From Polytrichum commune (Eukaryota; Streptophyta; Polytrichopsida; Polytrichales; Polytrichaceae): a stretch of 64,000 bases of DNA. A program made the position numbers and the translations under genes. Where the stretch lies: positions 59,039,554 through 59,103,553 of the forward strand of contig OX485803.1 in assembly GCA_950295325.1 (NCBI GenBank), given 5' to 3'. The notes below the pieces were generated by a model. The model was not told the origin of the DNA. It saw only the letters and a list, made by a program, of their open reading frames with translations, and made no database searches. The first letter of the stretch is position 1, and every line of letters begins with the position of its first letter. This document shows positions 1 to 11,660 of this stretch, piece by piece.

Positions 1-1020
1 GAGGTATGTGACTCACCTTCAAAACTTAGAATTTTGTTTCATAAGGGTGAGGCATGTGCCTCATTCCCAAAAAAACAAATTCAAAACATTTGCGTCAACT
101 TCAAAGGAAGAGAAGTGATACAATATTTTATAATTAGGAATAAATAAAACAAAATTCAACAATACGGATGAGTAATACCGATTTTGAATGGTTATATAAG
201 GGTAAACATCATATATTCCAGAGTTTAAAAAATGAGGATGAGGCATTTATTACGAAAATCTCATAGTATGAACTACATGTACTAAGTAAACTGTAATATT
301 TTGTAATAATTAATAGATTATGTTGTTTTGAAAAACGAAATCAGATTTAGATCTGAAACCCAAAAAATTAAAGAGTTAAACAATTACATGAATGGAATGT
401 TGAATTGAAGTACATTGTGAATAAAGTTGAAAATAAGCGTAAAATATGATGGTATTTGAATATTGAATAAGAGTTGGTGTTGAAGCGCTTATATAAGTTG
501 AAAATAAAGTTGAAGATTAGTTGAGCTGCAAATGAAGATATTAGAGTTATTGGAGAGTTGATTGAATGCAATAAGATGATAGAGAGCTGAAGGATCAAAA
601 TTTGCAGCAATAGGTTAGATGGTGTAGTACTAGAAAAACTTCTGAACTTTTGAGGAATAATAATTAGAAGAAGGAGTGAAGAGGTACCATCGGAGAGAAG
701 CAAGGAGGTGTTGGAGTAAGAGTTGTAGGAGTAAGAGGCGCCGAAGTAGATCCGTGTTGGAGAAGAGCGGCGGTGGAAAAGAGCGGCGTTGGAAAAGAGC
801 GGCGGTTAAAAAACTTGACCTAACCCTAAGCGGAGTTTTAGGGTTTAGGATAATATTTATTTTTTAATTTTATATGTGTAGAAAAACTTTGTATTGGTCT
901 ATCATCCACAGATTTAAGAAGTTACACTTGAATTTTTTTTAGGTGGGCCGGTAGCATTATTCTACTCATAATATAAATATAACTTCAAATATAAATATAT
1001 TATATTATAAAAAACAAGAT
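1..1020. other. AT-rich intergenic DNA, no gene recognised
   Basis: I see no supported gene. Short open frames on both strands have low-complexity composition. The first 70 bases carry two degenerate copies of the GTGAGGCAT...GCCTCA motif that forms the tandem array further right, so the repeat family reaches the window edge. Confidence 0.5.
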
Positions 1021-1368
1021 TTAAAGGGGTGAGGCATATGCCACACCTTGTGGAGCCGTAATTAGTTTTTATTCAAGTTTTAAGGGGGTGGGGCATATGC
1101 CTCACCTTGTCAAGCAGTAATTAGTTTTTGTTCAAGTTTTAAGGGGATGGGGCATATGCCTCACCTTGTCAAGCAATAATTAGTTTTTTTTTCAAGTTTT
1201 AAGGGGGTGTGGCATGTGCCTCACCTTGTAAAGCAATAATTAGTTTTTTTCCAAGTTTTAAGGGGGTGGGGCATATGCCTCACCTTGTGAAGCCGTAATT
1301 GGTTTTCTCAAGATTTATAGGGGTGAGGCATATGTCACACCTTGTGGAGCCGTAATTGGTTTTTATTT
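1021..1368. repeat. Tandem array of about six 59-60 bp units with a palindromic core
   Basis: Each unit has a G-rich start, a core like GTGGGGCATATGCCTCACC, then TTGT, AAGC(A/C)(A/G)TAATTAGTTTTT and CAAGTTTTAAG. The core approaches the perfect 18-bp palindrome GTGAGGCATATGCCTCAC. The units start near 1021, 1081, 1141, 1201, 1261 and 1321. No open frame runs through the array. The function is unknown. Confidence 0.85.
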
Positions 1369-4300
1369 TATAATTATACATAACTCCCATAAAATGAATT
1401 CCTCGTCTTATTGTAGCATGAAGTCTTTTTACAAAAATCATCAAATTATAATTTGATTAATGACCAAGAACATTGATCTAAATGTACCCATATTTATATA
1501 TATATATATTTATTTGTAGCCAATACAATTATAATATTGTCGTATTTTCATTGAAATCTATGCGTTTGCAATAATTTGTTCATGTGCATTTTTACATATT
1601 GAATTGCACTTTTAACGAAACCGGTGTAGTTCCCAAGTCCCAAATGGAGGCATGTTGAAGTCGTGAATTCTACATTTGATGTTGAGTTCCCTTTGCCTAA
1701 TGATAATATCACATGTATCCATAATATGTCTCAGCCCCTTCCTCATCTTGCATCCTGAAGAACTAGAGATGCAATGGTTATTTCTACCAAGCCTGATTTA
1801 CAATCTACCTTTTATTAAGAAATACTTGGTTGCAGTGGAAAACCTCAAGATCTTTTAAACAAACCATTAGCCAATAGGAAGAAAATTGGGTTTAGTTGCA
1901 ACATTATGGTTTTATTGTATTGGTTTCTAAAATTGGAGGTTCTTTGAAATACAAATATGATGCTTCAAATAAGCGGATAAATGTATATTCAATCATATCA
2001 ACCATGACAATGACATATCAACCATCCTCTAAGTTGTATGCATTGAATAGCAAAGATGTTGAGTCTCTAGCAAAATTTGTTCATGCTCAAGGTTAAGTAT
2101 TCAATGGGTATGCTATACTTTATTGGTTCATCTCATGAATAAATGTATATCAAAAGAATTTTTCATTGATTTGTTTTAACCTTCCACCATTTATATAAAT
2201 TTTATATTTGAATCTTAAAAAATGCCTTTATTACTTGTAATCCTACTTTCAAAGTTTTCAATTTCCGAAGATAAATATATGGTTATGAATATAAAAGTCC
2301 CCCCAAAAAACCATTAAATTAATATTCCATCAAAAGGCTTGAATTCCAATATTATGTGATTACGGGCTCCTCAAAATGTATGCCAAAAATAATAAGACCC
2401 CCGCTATATCGCACGTACATGCAACATTTTACACTAAGTAAGCCCTCAGAGTAGGACACTAAATAGTTTTTACTTGGCACTAGGCATATGCACCATATTT
2501 ACGGGCATTGGCCCCAACATGATAAAACAATTGGCAACCATCAAACCTATCATTGTGTTTCTTTACACAAGCACCACAATCTGGAGGTATATCGTAAATT
2601 GCACGGTGAAAGCTTCTATGACAAGTGTAGCAATCACAAAACAAAGGGTTTTTATCTGAAGGGTCAAACAACAAACAACCATTTCCGTTATAGCATGTGA
2701 GGTGTTTGCACTCTAGAAATTTCACTAAATTATAAAAGCCCATCAAAAAGCAGCACACCAATAGACCACCACATCTGCATCATCATCATAAAATCTCAAG
2801 ATATTGAAATATGCCCCTACACATGCTTTCCATGTAACCCAAATCATGTTAATTTCTATAGCTATGAGCTAGACTTTAATACCTAAATGACCAAAGATTA
2901 ATGGCTTTAAAATGACAAATTTAATGATTAAAAAAAATGACACTTAGAATTGAGAAAAAAAAACAACACTAGAAAAAAATGAGAGAAAATCACTACAGAA
3001 AATGAAACCACGAAAAAATAAGACAAAAAAGCCAAAAAGTTGGGTAGTTTGGCCTATGCTACATATATTAAAAAAATCATATAATTAGGTTTTTAATGCA
3101 ATCATATGCTTAAAAGAATATTCATTTCTTCATGTATAATTACATTTTAAATTCCTTATTAGAAGGGCTACAAGAGTTTCGTACACTTAAAAAATTATAT
3201 CACTCAAGATTGGACAAAAATGCATTATAAGTAATTATAATCAAGGCCATTTAATATGGGAATTTTGTACCCGGGGGAATATTGTGCAGTATATTTTTTT
3301 TTCCACCTAGAATGGACCTCAACAAATCGCCATGAAAGTTGTCACAATGGCAAGGATGCTACCACATGCTGGGAAGATTGTGTTGAATGTGGGTGGAAAA
3401 TGCTCATGCCAACTTCACAGCACAAAAATCACATCAGCCCCACCTTTTTACATCAAGACTGCATGTTGAAAGGGCGGCTTGCAGAATAACTCTAGGCAAA
3501 TCTGTTGGCAAGAAGACATTAACATGCGCGAAATTTCCATGTGCATTGTGCACAACATGTGAACAACCATTTTGTAGGAGATCAAAGTTTTATGGACTCA
3601 TGACACCTTTTGGCATTTGATGGGCTAGCATAGTTTGCACACACATTGTGAGGGATGCATCCATGTTTGGCATTGGACGAGCCTGTAACAAATGACAACC
3701 ATAGCCCTTACACACGATGCCCATTGTGGAGACAACATCCCGATTGAAAGTTTTTACTTTCATGCAGATTTGGTGCAAGGCAATTGATGCAACACAAACA
3801 ATATGGGAGCAGTGTCTTCATTATTGTGCTGAATCAGTCCATTGGGGGCGCCTTTGGTGTGATGGCGAGCCCCGACAACCTTGGTGTCTTTGGCATTCTC
3901 TTTTGGCATTTCCGAGCAATGTATGCCCCAAGCTGATCCCACAAAGTATGTGAAACCCTCAAAATGTTGGCCAATAGAGGTTGGCAATAGGATTATGTCT
4001 TTGGTTGATGATCTCAGAGATTGTGAATGTCATGAAAGCGGGAGGTAGAAGAACAAACAAAAGAAAGCATACGTTGTTAATCACACCAAGTGCACCACCA
4101 CAACACTTCAAAAGGGCCCTTCGTTGAAATCATTTTGTGTTGCGAGAAGTGGGCGTTTGTGGTGCGGACTTTGTGGAATAGTTGGTCAAAGTTGGCAGAG
4201 GACTATGGCATGGTTAGGGTGGGTGATTGACCACCCTAATGCCCCCTTCCCGCTTGACTTTAGCTAAGACTAAAAGTTGGTTCTAAAAACCCGGCCTTCA

Positions 4301-5430
4301 CACCATCGACATTATCTAGTGCTGAGCCTAGTTGGCAAATGATGTGGCATGGCTTAAAAGTGGAGGTTTTAAGTCTCAAGCACCAACCCTCCCATCGGTA
4401 CCTAAACCTGAGGCAAGAATATAGGACCTTTAAAAGTGTCGCCTCCCGCCCTTGTGATTGGTTGCTTTTTAGTCTTAGCTATGAGGGCATGAGGAGCTCC
4501 ATTAACAAAAACCAATGGTAAGATAGGTGAGTAGTAAGGCATTTTGGGATCAAACAAAAACTACCCAACATTCATTGCTTGGTAGATAAAACAATGAACA
4601 TGTGTGAAAGCTACTTAACTTAAACCTACTTGAAAATCTTCGGAGCAAGTTCTTGTAGGTGCATTGGGATAGCCGGATGCCTCCTCTATAGCCGAGGGAG
4701 CTTTACCCGGTTTAAAAAAAATACTTTGGTTATTTGGTAAATTCAAGTGGGAAGGGGGCATAAGGTGGGTGCCATGCATCCACTTCATCGCCATCCCTTG
4801 AATCCCAACAAACATAGCATAGGTATCATTTTATAGCCATATGCACAAAACAACTGGGATGCAGTACATGTGGATGTGAGCCTGTTGGAATTGCATGCGA
4901 AGTAGATTCCTTGGAGGTCTAAATGTTTCACAACAAGCCACATTCATGCTGCAAGTATTGGATGATGATGATAGACACCACCACATGGCCAGTGAAACAC
5001 CATCATTGAAAACACTAATTCCACAAAAAACCACCACCCATTTGGATAAAATGCACTATGTATGGGTGACATAACACCCATGCAACCCATTTGCCATACA
5101 AAGCATGTGCGTGAACCTCAAAAACCCACCCATGAGCAACCCTCTCATTCAAAATGCATATCCAAAACACAAAAACATGCACCTAGAGCCTACCAACTAG
5201 TCGCCAAACGATGACAATTGCCCTTGTTGGTTGTCATGGGTACCAAAAAACACAGTATTTAAAACAAAATTAATATTGTATTTATCTAATGGCACCCAAC
5301 CTACAATCAAAATGGCGTTCAAATGTAGGGTAACAATCAAAGTGGCAATCAACTTTAGGTAACTACCACCACAAGGCATGGTTGATTTGGACACAATTTC
5401 TTCTAGTGTAGCATGCACCATTAACACTTG
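1369..5430. other. Intergenic DNA, no gene recognised
   Basis: The stretch is AT-rich with a more GC-balanced part from about 3,250 to 5,100. Many overlapping short open frames occur on both strands. One minus frame at 2,480-2,761 is cysteine and histidine rich (CDCYTCHRSFH followed by CGACVKKH), but I cannot match it to a family. A small hairpin lies near 4,213-4,242 (TTAGGGTGG and CCACCCTAA arms). It may contain decayed transposon DNA, which I could not identify. Confidence 0.35.
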
Positions 5431-5439
5431 TCAATGCAT

Positions 5440-5828
5440 GACAAAACTAAGACCATACATGGTATGTATAAAAGGTGCCTCAAACCTCAGCCTCATGCCC
5501 CTAATCCCAACCCCAACCCTGAAACACATAATACAATTTTTAGACTTCACATCCTGCCATCACCAGTTTCTAAAAACAACCATTGAAACCAAACATAAGA
5601 AATATGACCCATTAATCGACATCCTAAAATAACAAGGATGGAAGGTCAACCCCCTATTACACCATCGCAACGGGAGTAAGAGGAGCCCTATCCGAACACT
5701 CAATAAAAAAACTAAAAAACCTAAACATCCCCAAACCCACAATTAAAAACCTAATGAAAGCCATACACCAAATAGCCATAAATTACTTCACCTACTTAAT
5801 CCTCAATAAAAGAAAACTAGACCAATAA
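5440..5828 (+). pseudogene. Decayed retroelement fragment, C-terminal end of a reverse-transcriptase polyprotein
   Basis: The plus frame reads LRPYMVCIKG, then a stretch ending ETKHKKYDPLIDILK, a TAA stop, and QGWKVNPL. After a one-base shift it continues TGVRGALSEHSIKKL, then NLMKAIHQIAINY, and ends KRKLDQ before a stop. The order RPD(M/I)V, then KYxPLxxxLKxxGW, then GxRG is typical of the region downstream of the reverse transcriptase in many eukaryotic LINE-like retroelements (family knowledge from memory). One in-frame stop and one frameshift show it is dead. No RT catalytic block or element end is visible upstream, so it is a short remnant. Confidence 0.5.
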
Positions 5829-6734
5829 CAAACCCTAATTAACCCACTCCCAATAACCCAACATACCACTTAGACAAACCATATATAATAGAGCTACTTT
5901 GAAACCCTAGAGCCCACCCTTTGAAAGAAAGGCTATACATCTTCTCTTGTAGCTTGGTCAAACATGATCAAGACAGGCAAACGGGCTCATATTTCACATC
6001 GACTAATACAGAAGTTGACGTTCTTTTTCTTTTCTTTTCTTCTTTAGTGATCTCATTGAGGTTTTTTTTTCCAGCTTGATTGTAAAGATTTTGACGTTTG
6101 AAGGCATCAAAATCACATATGGGTTCACAGTGGACAGTGGAATTTGCACCTCATCTAATTATTAACCAGGCCCAGGGTTTTCTGAGAAGGAAAGAGATTG
6201 GTTGTCGGAGCTTCTTTGTAATGTTATGTGGGCTTTGGTGTGCGATTCGCACGAAGTAAATAAAGCAGTGTAAGTTATGAACCTTGGTGTCATTTATACA
6301 CTAAAAGCACATGTATCTGGAACTTGAATTACAAATATGTGTGTTTTATGAAGTGCTAAAGTTAGTGGTGTGGTCATCTATCTACCATATCTTGAATAGG
6401 GAATTCAATATCGGTGTCTCAAATTCAAGGTCAGTTTGGACTATTGTGAAGAAGTGCACGAGAGAAGCTAGGACATGAGCATGATTAGGCCCTTATTTCC
6501 AATTTTTTGGGACTTGTCTGTAATTTATGGGAATTATTTAAAGCGATCCTTGAACCCCCTTGTAACCAAGTTTTCATGAGGGCTGCCTATTCTAATATTT
6601 ATGTTGCTTGTTTTCATTTTTACACATCCCTCCCTTTTAAACTTTTATGATGCACGTTTCATGAAATGGTAGGGTGTGATAGATGAGGTTGGATTGCTTT
6701 GGGGGGGCTTTGAGGGGCTTACAAAGATTATAGA
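5829..6734. other. Intergenic DNA, no gene recognised
   Basis: The sequence just after the retroelement fragment could be its 3' untranslated part, but I see no poly-A end or target duplication. Nothing else is recognisable. Confidence 0.3.
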
Positions 6735-7115
6735 TGAGACCTTTTGTGGAGACTGAAAAAATAAACATAATATGAAATTGGAGTTTGTTTGGACCTTTTG
6801 TGAAACTTAGAAGGTTGAGGGCTTAAGGTCAGCACTAGTTGTGCACAAATCTAGTCTTGAGTGGCAAAGCTCATATACATGTAAATGAGAGAATTTCACG
6901 AATATTGAAAAAAAAATTAAAACGGAATTTGTTTGTGCTTTCTGTGAAACTTTGAAGGTTAAGGGCTTGAGGTTGGCACAAATACAACAGAGTATTAGTC
7001 TTGAATGGCAAAACTCCTATACAAGTAGATGAGAGAATTTCATGACTATTGGAAAAAAGAAGAAAAAGGACTTGGAATTTTTTGGACCTTCTATGAAACT
7101 TAGAAGGTTGAACTA
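6735..7115. repeat. Imperfect tandem repeat of about 147 bp, nearly three units
   Basis: Units beginning with (A/G)AATGAGAGAATTTCA or AGATGAGACC start near 6,734, 6,882 and 7,028. Each contains TTTGTTTGGACC or a variant, then TGTGAAACTTAGAAGGTTGAG and a GCACAAATCTAGTCTTGA(G/A)TGGCAAA block. An open minus frame over it (6,871-7,152) simply reads through the repeat. Confidence 0.65.
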
Positions 7116-7966
7116 TGAAACTATCATTTGTTGATAGTAAGCTTGTTAACATGACTTCACTACATCACCTCATAATATGTTGCTAAGTTAAACCAATCAT
7201 CCTAAGTACACAATTTGGTATCGCAAGGAAGCAACTTCCCAAGAATATAAACTTTGCATGCAACTACACTCGAGCCTCCCTAATATCACACAAGTGGCAA
7301 TGAAAGTACACATGATATTAACAAGGTCTGCAGTGTTAACCAACCTTTTTTTTTGTTTTTTGGGAACTTGATCATCTGGCTACAGAACAAGCATTACATT
7401 TTTCAATAGTGGCGATTATGTTCAAGTTGAAGCTAATTTTTTTGGCAACAATGTTCACAAAATTGAATACATGTGGCTACTTGCACAAACAGTATGTGGA
7501 AAATTGTGGAAAATTGTTGGCGATGATCTTTATTGAAATATAGTAAAATGCGGGCGACAATTTGCCCAACACTAAGGCATTCTGGCTTTTCCTAGAAGTT
7601 CATGCCTAGTAAAATGGCGAGTAATTGCTATAACATATTGTCATATGGCCTCTAAATCTATATGTTGAAGTGCAATGTGGCTTCCACCATCAATCTTCAC
7701 GTCTTGTGGACCTGCAAAACAACACACAAACACACACTCCGATGCTAAAATGAGTATAAGATATATATACACCAACAATTATACCCTAAACCCCAAAACT
7801 TATGTGGCTAGAGTTCTCCATGCAACCATCTGCAACATAACCTGCACATAAATTAGCACACAAGGTCTGCAATGCACAAAACAAGTGCAACTTCTGCAAG
7901 AATGTGGAAGTTTGAGCTTCAGGTTATGTGGCTTCACAATCTGAGTTCATTGATGCTTTGAATATT
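7116..7966. other. 3' flank of the hAT transposase, element end not located
   Basis: No gene is recognised. The terminus of the hAT element should lie here, but I could not pair a terminal inverted repeat or an 8-bp target duplication with the opposite end near 11.7-12.4 kb. Confidence 0.3.
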
Positions 7967-10900
7967 CTATGCAGAAAGGCCATAGCGGCCATGGACTGGT
8001 GCAACATTGGTCCAACTGTCGAAGACAACATCATAAGGAAAATTCTGCAAGGTGTACAAATTTTGGCTATACATGCCAACTACTAGTCCAAGGTGGGGGT
8101 CAAGGGAGTTGCGGAGTTTGCTCTTTAAGAAGGACACGGACAAGAACACACGCTCGTCTTCCACACTTCCAATGACATGGACCATCGCGATTTCTGCAAG
8201 CTTCAAATATTCTAGAAAACCATGTGAGAGGACCCTAGAGGCAGATATGGTCCGCCAAATTCGAGTGATGGGGTTGACGTCGTAAGGAGGTTCCATGGCA
8301 GCAGGGGCATTACTCTTCATTGCAATTTTGAAATACCCTTGCTGAGAATCCAAGGACCACCTGTCAAGAATGCCAGGTATGATCTCCTTGTCAACCCCAC
8401 TTCCAAGCACTTTGGTATTGCAATACCAATTTTTGAGAATGTCAAGGTGCTTCGAGAATGTGATCTCTGCATCTTTCTGCAACCAGTACTGTGGGTAGAT
8501 GATGCCGAGCGCATCCAATACTGCATGTTCAGGAAAGCGGCGTTGGAGCTCTTGTATGAGCTGGGCGGCAGCCCCTGCCACATGAACACCATGTGCAACC
8601 AGGTTTAGGGTCAACAACAAAAAAACACAAGTGCACATAACAAAAACATAAATATAAACACAAACATAAACATAAACACTGATTGTTCAAATTTACAAAC
8701 CTGAGCACTATCTTTTCACATCTTCCACAATTGATGCGAATGCATCACGTGTGATGGGCTCCATTCTGCCCGTCTCCGAATTTGCGCGCTTGGCATACAT
8801 GTTGCTGCCATTGACTACAAATGCGAGATGCTCTTCATTGCAATTCAAATCGAACATGTTTGGATTCTCGGGATCATTCTGGACCCATCTTGTGTGAATG
8901 TGGTCGTGGGTGCTTTCGACAATGCCCTTGAACACAAAGAATTCGTCAGTCGTAAATGATTGCGAGTGACAATTGTATAGCGTATACAACTGCCCCTCAC
9001 ACACCTTCACTGCACCAATGAAGTCGCAGATGAATACATCGCGTTTCTACGAGAAGGTAATCAGCGAATCCAAGGCCTCGATTAATGGAAGTAGGGCTGC
9101 CATGCCCAACAGGCACGTCGGATCACAGAGCAGGTCCAGGACAGCCTGCACCAAGGCCCTAAACCCTTATTAAAACCTCAAACCTGCACCATATTACCAT
9201 TAACCAGCAACAAATTAACATGCAGCTAATCTGCGACAAACTAACCTGCACCTAAATAGCCTGCACCTAATTGACCTGCAGCTCCTAAACCAACACCTAA
9301 TTAACCTGCACCTAATAAGCCTGCAGCTAACTAACCAGCACCTAATTAACCTGCACCTAATAAGCTTGCAGCTAATTAACCAACACCTAATTAACCTGCA
9401 GCAAATTAACCTGCAGCAAATTAACCTGCAGCAAATTAACCAACAACCCATTAGACTTCAATAAATTAACCAAACTAAACCAAACTAAACCAAACTGCAA
9501 AAACCAAAACTGCAAAAAAAAAACCAAAAAAAAACAAAACAAATAAGATGAAGAAGCATTTTACCTGCGCGGATTTCTCCTTGGAGAGACTGTCCGCCTT
9601 CATCTTTGCTAGAAGAACCCTGTATTCTTGTAGAATACGTCTCAAAGGTTCAATTAGGGAGACCCATCTTGTCTTTACATTTTTCAAGAGTTTAAGCCCC
9701 TTAGTTTCCATGAGTTCAGCCAGTTTAAGAAATTCCAAATGCCTCTTCGGCGAATGCTTGAAGTAAGCATGGGAGCTCTGCAACAAACCTTCGATGCGGT
9801 TCATGATGTCGAGCTGAGATAGTGTTTTGAAGGCCAAGTTGCAACGATGGGCCATGCAATGCACACCAAGTGCAAATGGAGCGTACTTACTCTGTATTTG
9901 TTGAGTAACTCATGTTTTTGCACCTTGGAAAGTGCTCACACCGTCTGCCCCGAAACGCAACAACGTTTTGGACAATGCAAGCCTCTCAATTTTGGCAGCA
10001 CCCGTCAAGGCATCTATGATGACCTGTGTTAGGTTGTCTGCAGCACCCCCTTCAACAACCCTCTCAAGTGAAATAAGGTAAGGGATACGACTCCAATTCT
10101 GGACAACATATGCATGGATAGATATCCATGAGCCATTGTCTATGGTGCTAACTTCGTCACATGTGAGTGCCACATAATTAGCACCCACAAGGACTCTGGA
10201 TATGGCAGTCCTCACTTCAGCATACATAAACTCAGCCATGATCCAACCAGAATTATCTGACCAATGCATTCTAGGAAAATTTGGCACATTTAGGAACTCA
10301 TACAAAGCTGCCCTGCTTTCATATTCGAGCATTGGACGACCATCAGCTAGAATCTGGAACAGGGTTGCAAATTGGACCTTCTTTTTCTCCCTCTCTAACC
10401 TGTTAGATTGATTTAATTGCTGCAGCACAGTATCAGGAGCCCTAGCATTGAACAAGGTCATATTTTTCTTGTGCTTAGAGTCTTTAGCCATATACCACTC
10501 ACCTTTTTTGACATTGTATGCAAGCATGTTTCTTAAGGGTATCCCACTTAGGTTGCATTAATCTATCAGATTTTTCCATGGTAGAGCACACGGTGCACTT
10601 CACCATGTGCAACTTACCTTGGTTAGTTAAAATACCCTCTGCCCATGGAAGCTTACACGCCCACTCCAATTGAAACTTTCGGGTTAGATCATAATTTTTT
10701 TTTGGCTTCTTCTTAGATGGTAGACTCTCAATATCCTCTTCGCAATCATCCTCTGAGTTAGGGACACTTACCTCTTGGAGATCGTTGGTCGTCTCCGCAC
10801 CCCCGTCCTCTGAAGTGCTCGAAATCACAATGCAGTCTGCACGCCCTCCGTGGCGAGCATCGGACTCCGATGCTGGACTTACTGGACTTACTGCATCAGT

Positions 10901-11203
10901 GGCGGAGTCCCCCGCAGGTGCTTCTAAGCCAGCAGCAGCAGGTGTCGTCAGGTTCGGCGAGGCGTTGCTAGCAGCAGACTCGACTACAGAGCCACCAACC
11001 TCCAAGTCCAAGGGCCTCGCATTACCCAGGTTGCGGGACGATGCGTAGTAGACCAGAGTGTTTTGGCGATGCAACATTTTCACCCTGCCTCTCTCGGCTT
11101 TTGCGCTAAGCGCACTTGCACGTAGAGCCTCGGTGCACTGTTTCTTTCTCGGCTGCGAAGAACCACTGGCCCCCGCGCGAGCAGGTTCTCCTTGGGCGTC
11201 CAT
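7967..11203 (-). pseudogene. Decayed hAT-superfamily transposase (ZNF862/DUF4371-like type)
   Basis: The probable start is ATG at 11,203 (MDAQGEPARAG). A serine, proline and acid-rich N-terminus is followed by a BED-like zinc region with CTVC near 10,590. A frameshift at about 10,515-10,530 leads into VKKGEWYMAKD and the RNase H-like core (CDEVSTIDNGSW, FGADGVSTFQG, HCMAHRCNLAF). The likely exons are 11,203-9,565, 9,145-8,701 and 8,574-7,967; introns have GT/AG ends and preserve phase. The last exon has the hAT dimerisation block (LAEIAMVHVIGSVEDER, then SFLKSKLRN). In-frame stops at 9,910-9,912 (TGA), 9,047-9,049 (TAG) and 8,708-8,710 (TAG), plus the frameshift, make it non-functional. The first intron is filled by a 15-bp minisatellite. 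Identification as hAT is firm; the exon ends are predictions. Confidence 0.85.
9186..9470. repeat. 15-bp minisatellite inside a transposase intron
   Basis: About 19 variants of CCTGCACCTAATTAA or CCTGCAGCAAATTAA lie head to tail. Because 15 is a multiple of three, the minus strand shows an open frame of five-residue repeats (LICCR, LIRCW). That frame is a by-product of the repeat. The array sits within the predicted intron 9,146-9,564. Confidence 0.85.
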
Positions 11204-11214
11204 GAGCACGCCCT

Positions 11215-11460
11215 GAACCTCGCAATCACCGATCGCACCAATCGAGGCGATCCACCTCCCTCGGGCGATGCTCTTCCACCTCCCTCGCGAACTGGTGCAC
11301 CCCAAAGCAGCAACAAACAACAAACAATCCCCCAACCCAAGACCCCCAAACAATCTCCCAACGTCGAAATCACCGTTCGCACCAATCAAGGCGATCCACC
11401 TCCCTCGGACGATGCGCGGCAGCGATCCACCTCCCTCGGCGAACTGGTGCACCCAAAACC
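11215..11460. repeat. Tandem duplication of about 143 bp upstream of the hAT reading frame
   Basis: The segment starting AATCACCGATCGCACCAATC near 11,223 recurs as AATCACCGTTCGCACCAATC near 11,366. Each copy contains GGCGATCCACCTCCCTCGG and CGAACTGGTGCACCC. It lies just 5' of the transposase start and may belong to the element's promoter region. Confidence 0.7.
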
Positions 11461-11510
11461 CACAACCCACAAAACCCTAACCCAAAACCCAAAATATGCA
11501 AGAACACCAA

Positions 11511-11660
11511 TCGCAAAATATGCAAGTAACCTGATTGATATGCACCTAAACCTGATATGCAAATCTGCAAGTAACCTGATTGATATGCAAAGTAACCTGA
11601 TATGCAAATATGCAAGTAACCTGATTGATCCACAAAGTAACCTGATATGCAAATATGCAA
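11511..11660. repeat. 45-bp tandem repeat, three to four units
   Basis: The unit is close to ATGCAAGTAACCTGATTGAT followed by ATGCAAAGTAACCTGAT and ATGCAAAT. The open frames across it on both strands have 15-residue periodicity and are products of the repeat. Confidence 0.7.

Noticed and set aside
676-867. Basic arginine-rich small open frame
   Set aside because: It arises from AAGAGCGGCGGTGG-like repeats and has no upstream context or domain.
9215-9451. Minus open frame of LICCR/LIRCW repeats
   Set aside because: It is created by the 15-bp period of the minisatellite within a predicted transposase intron.
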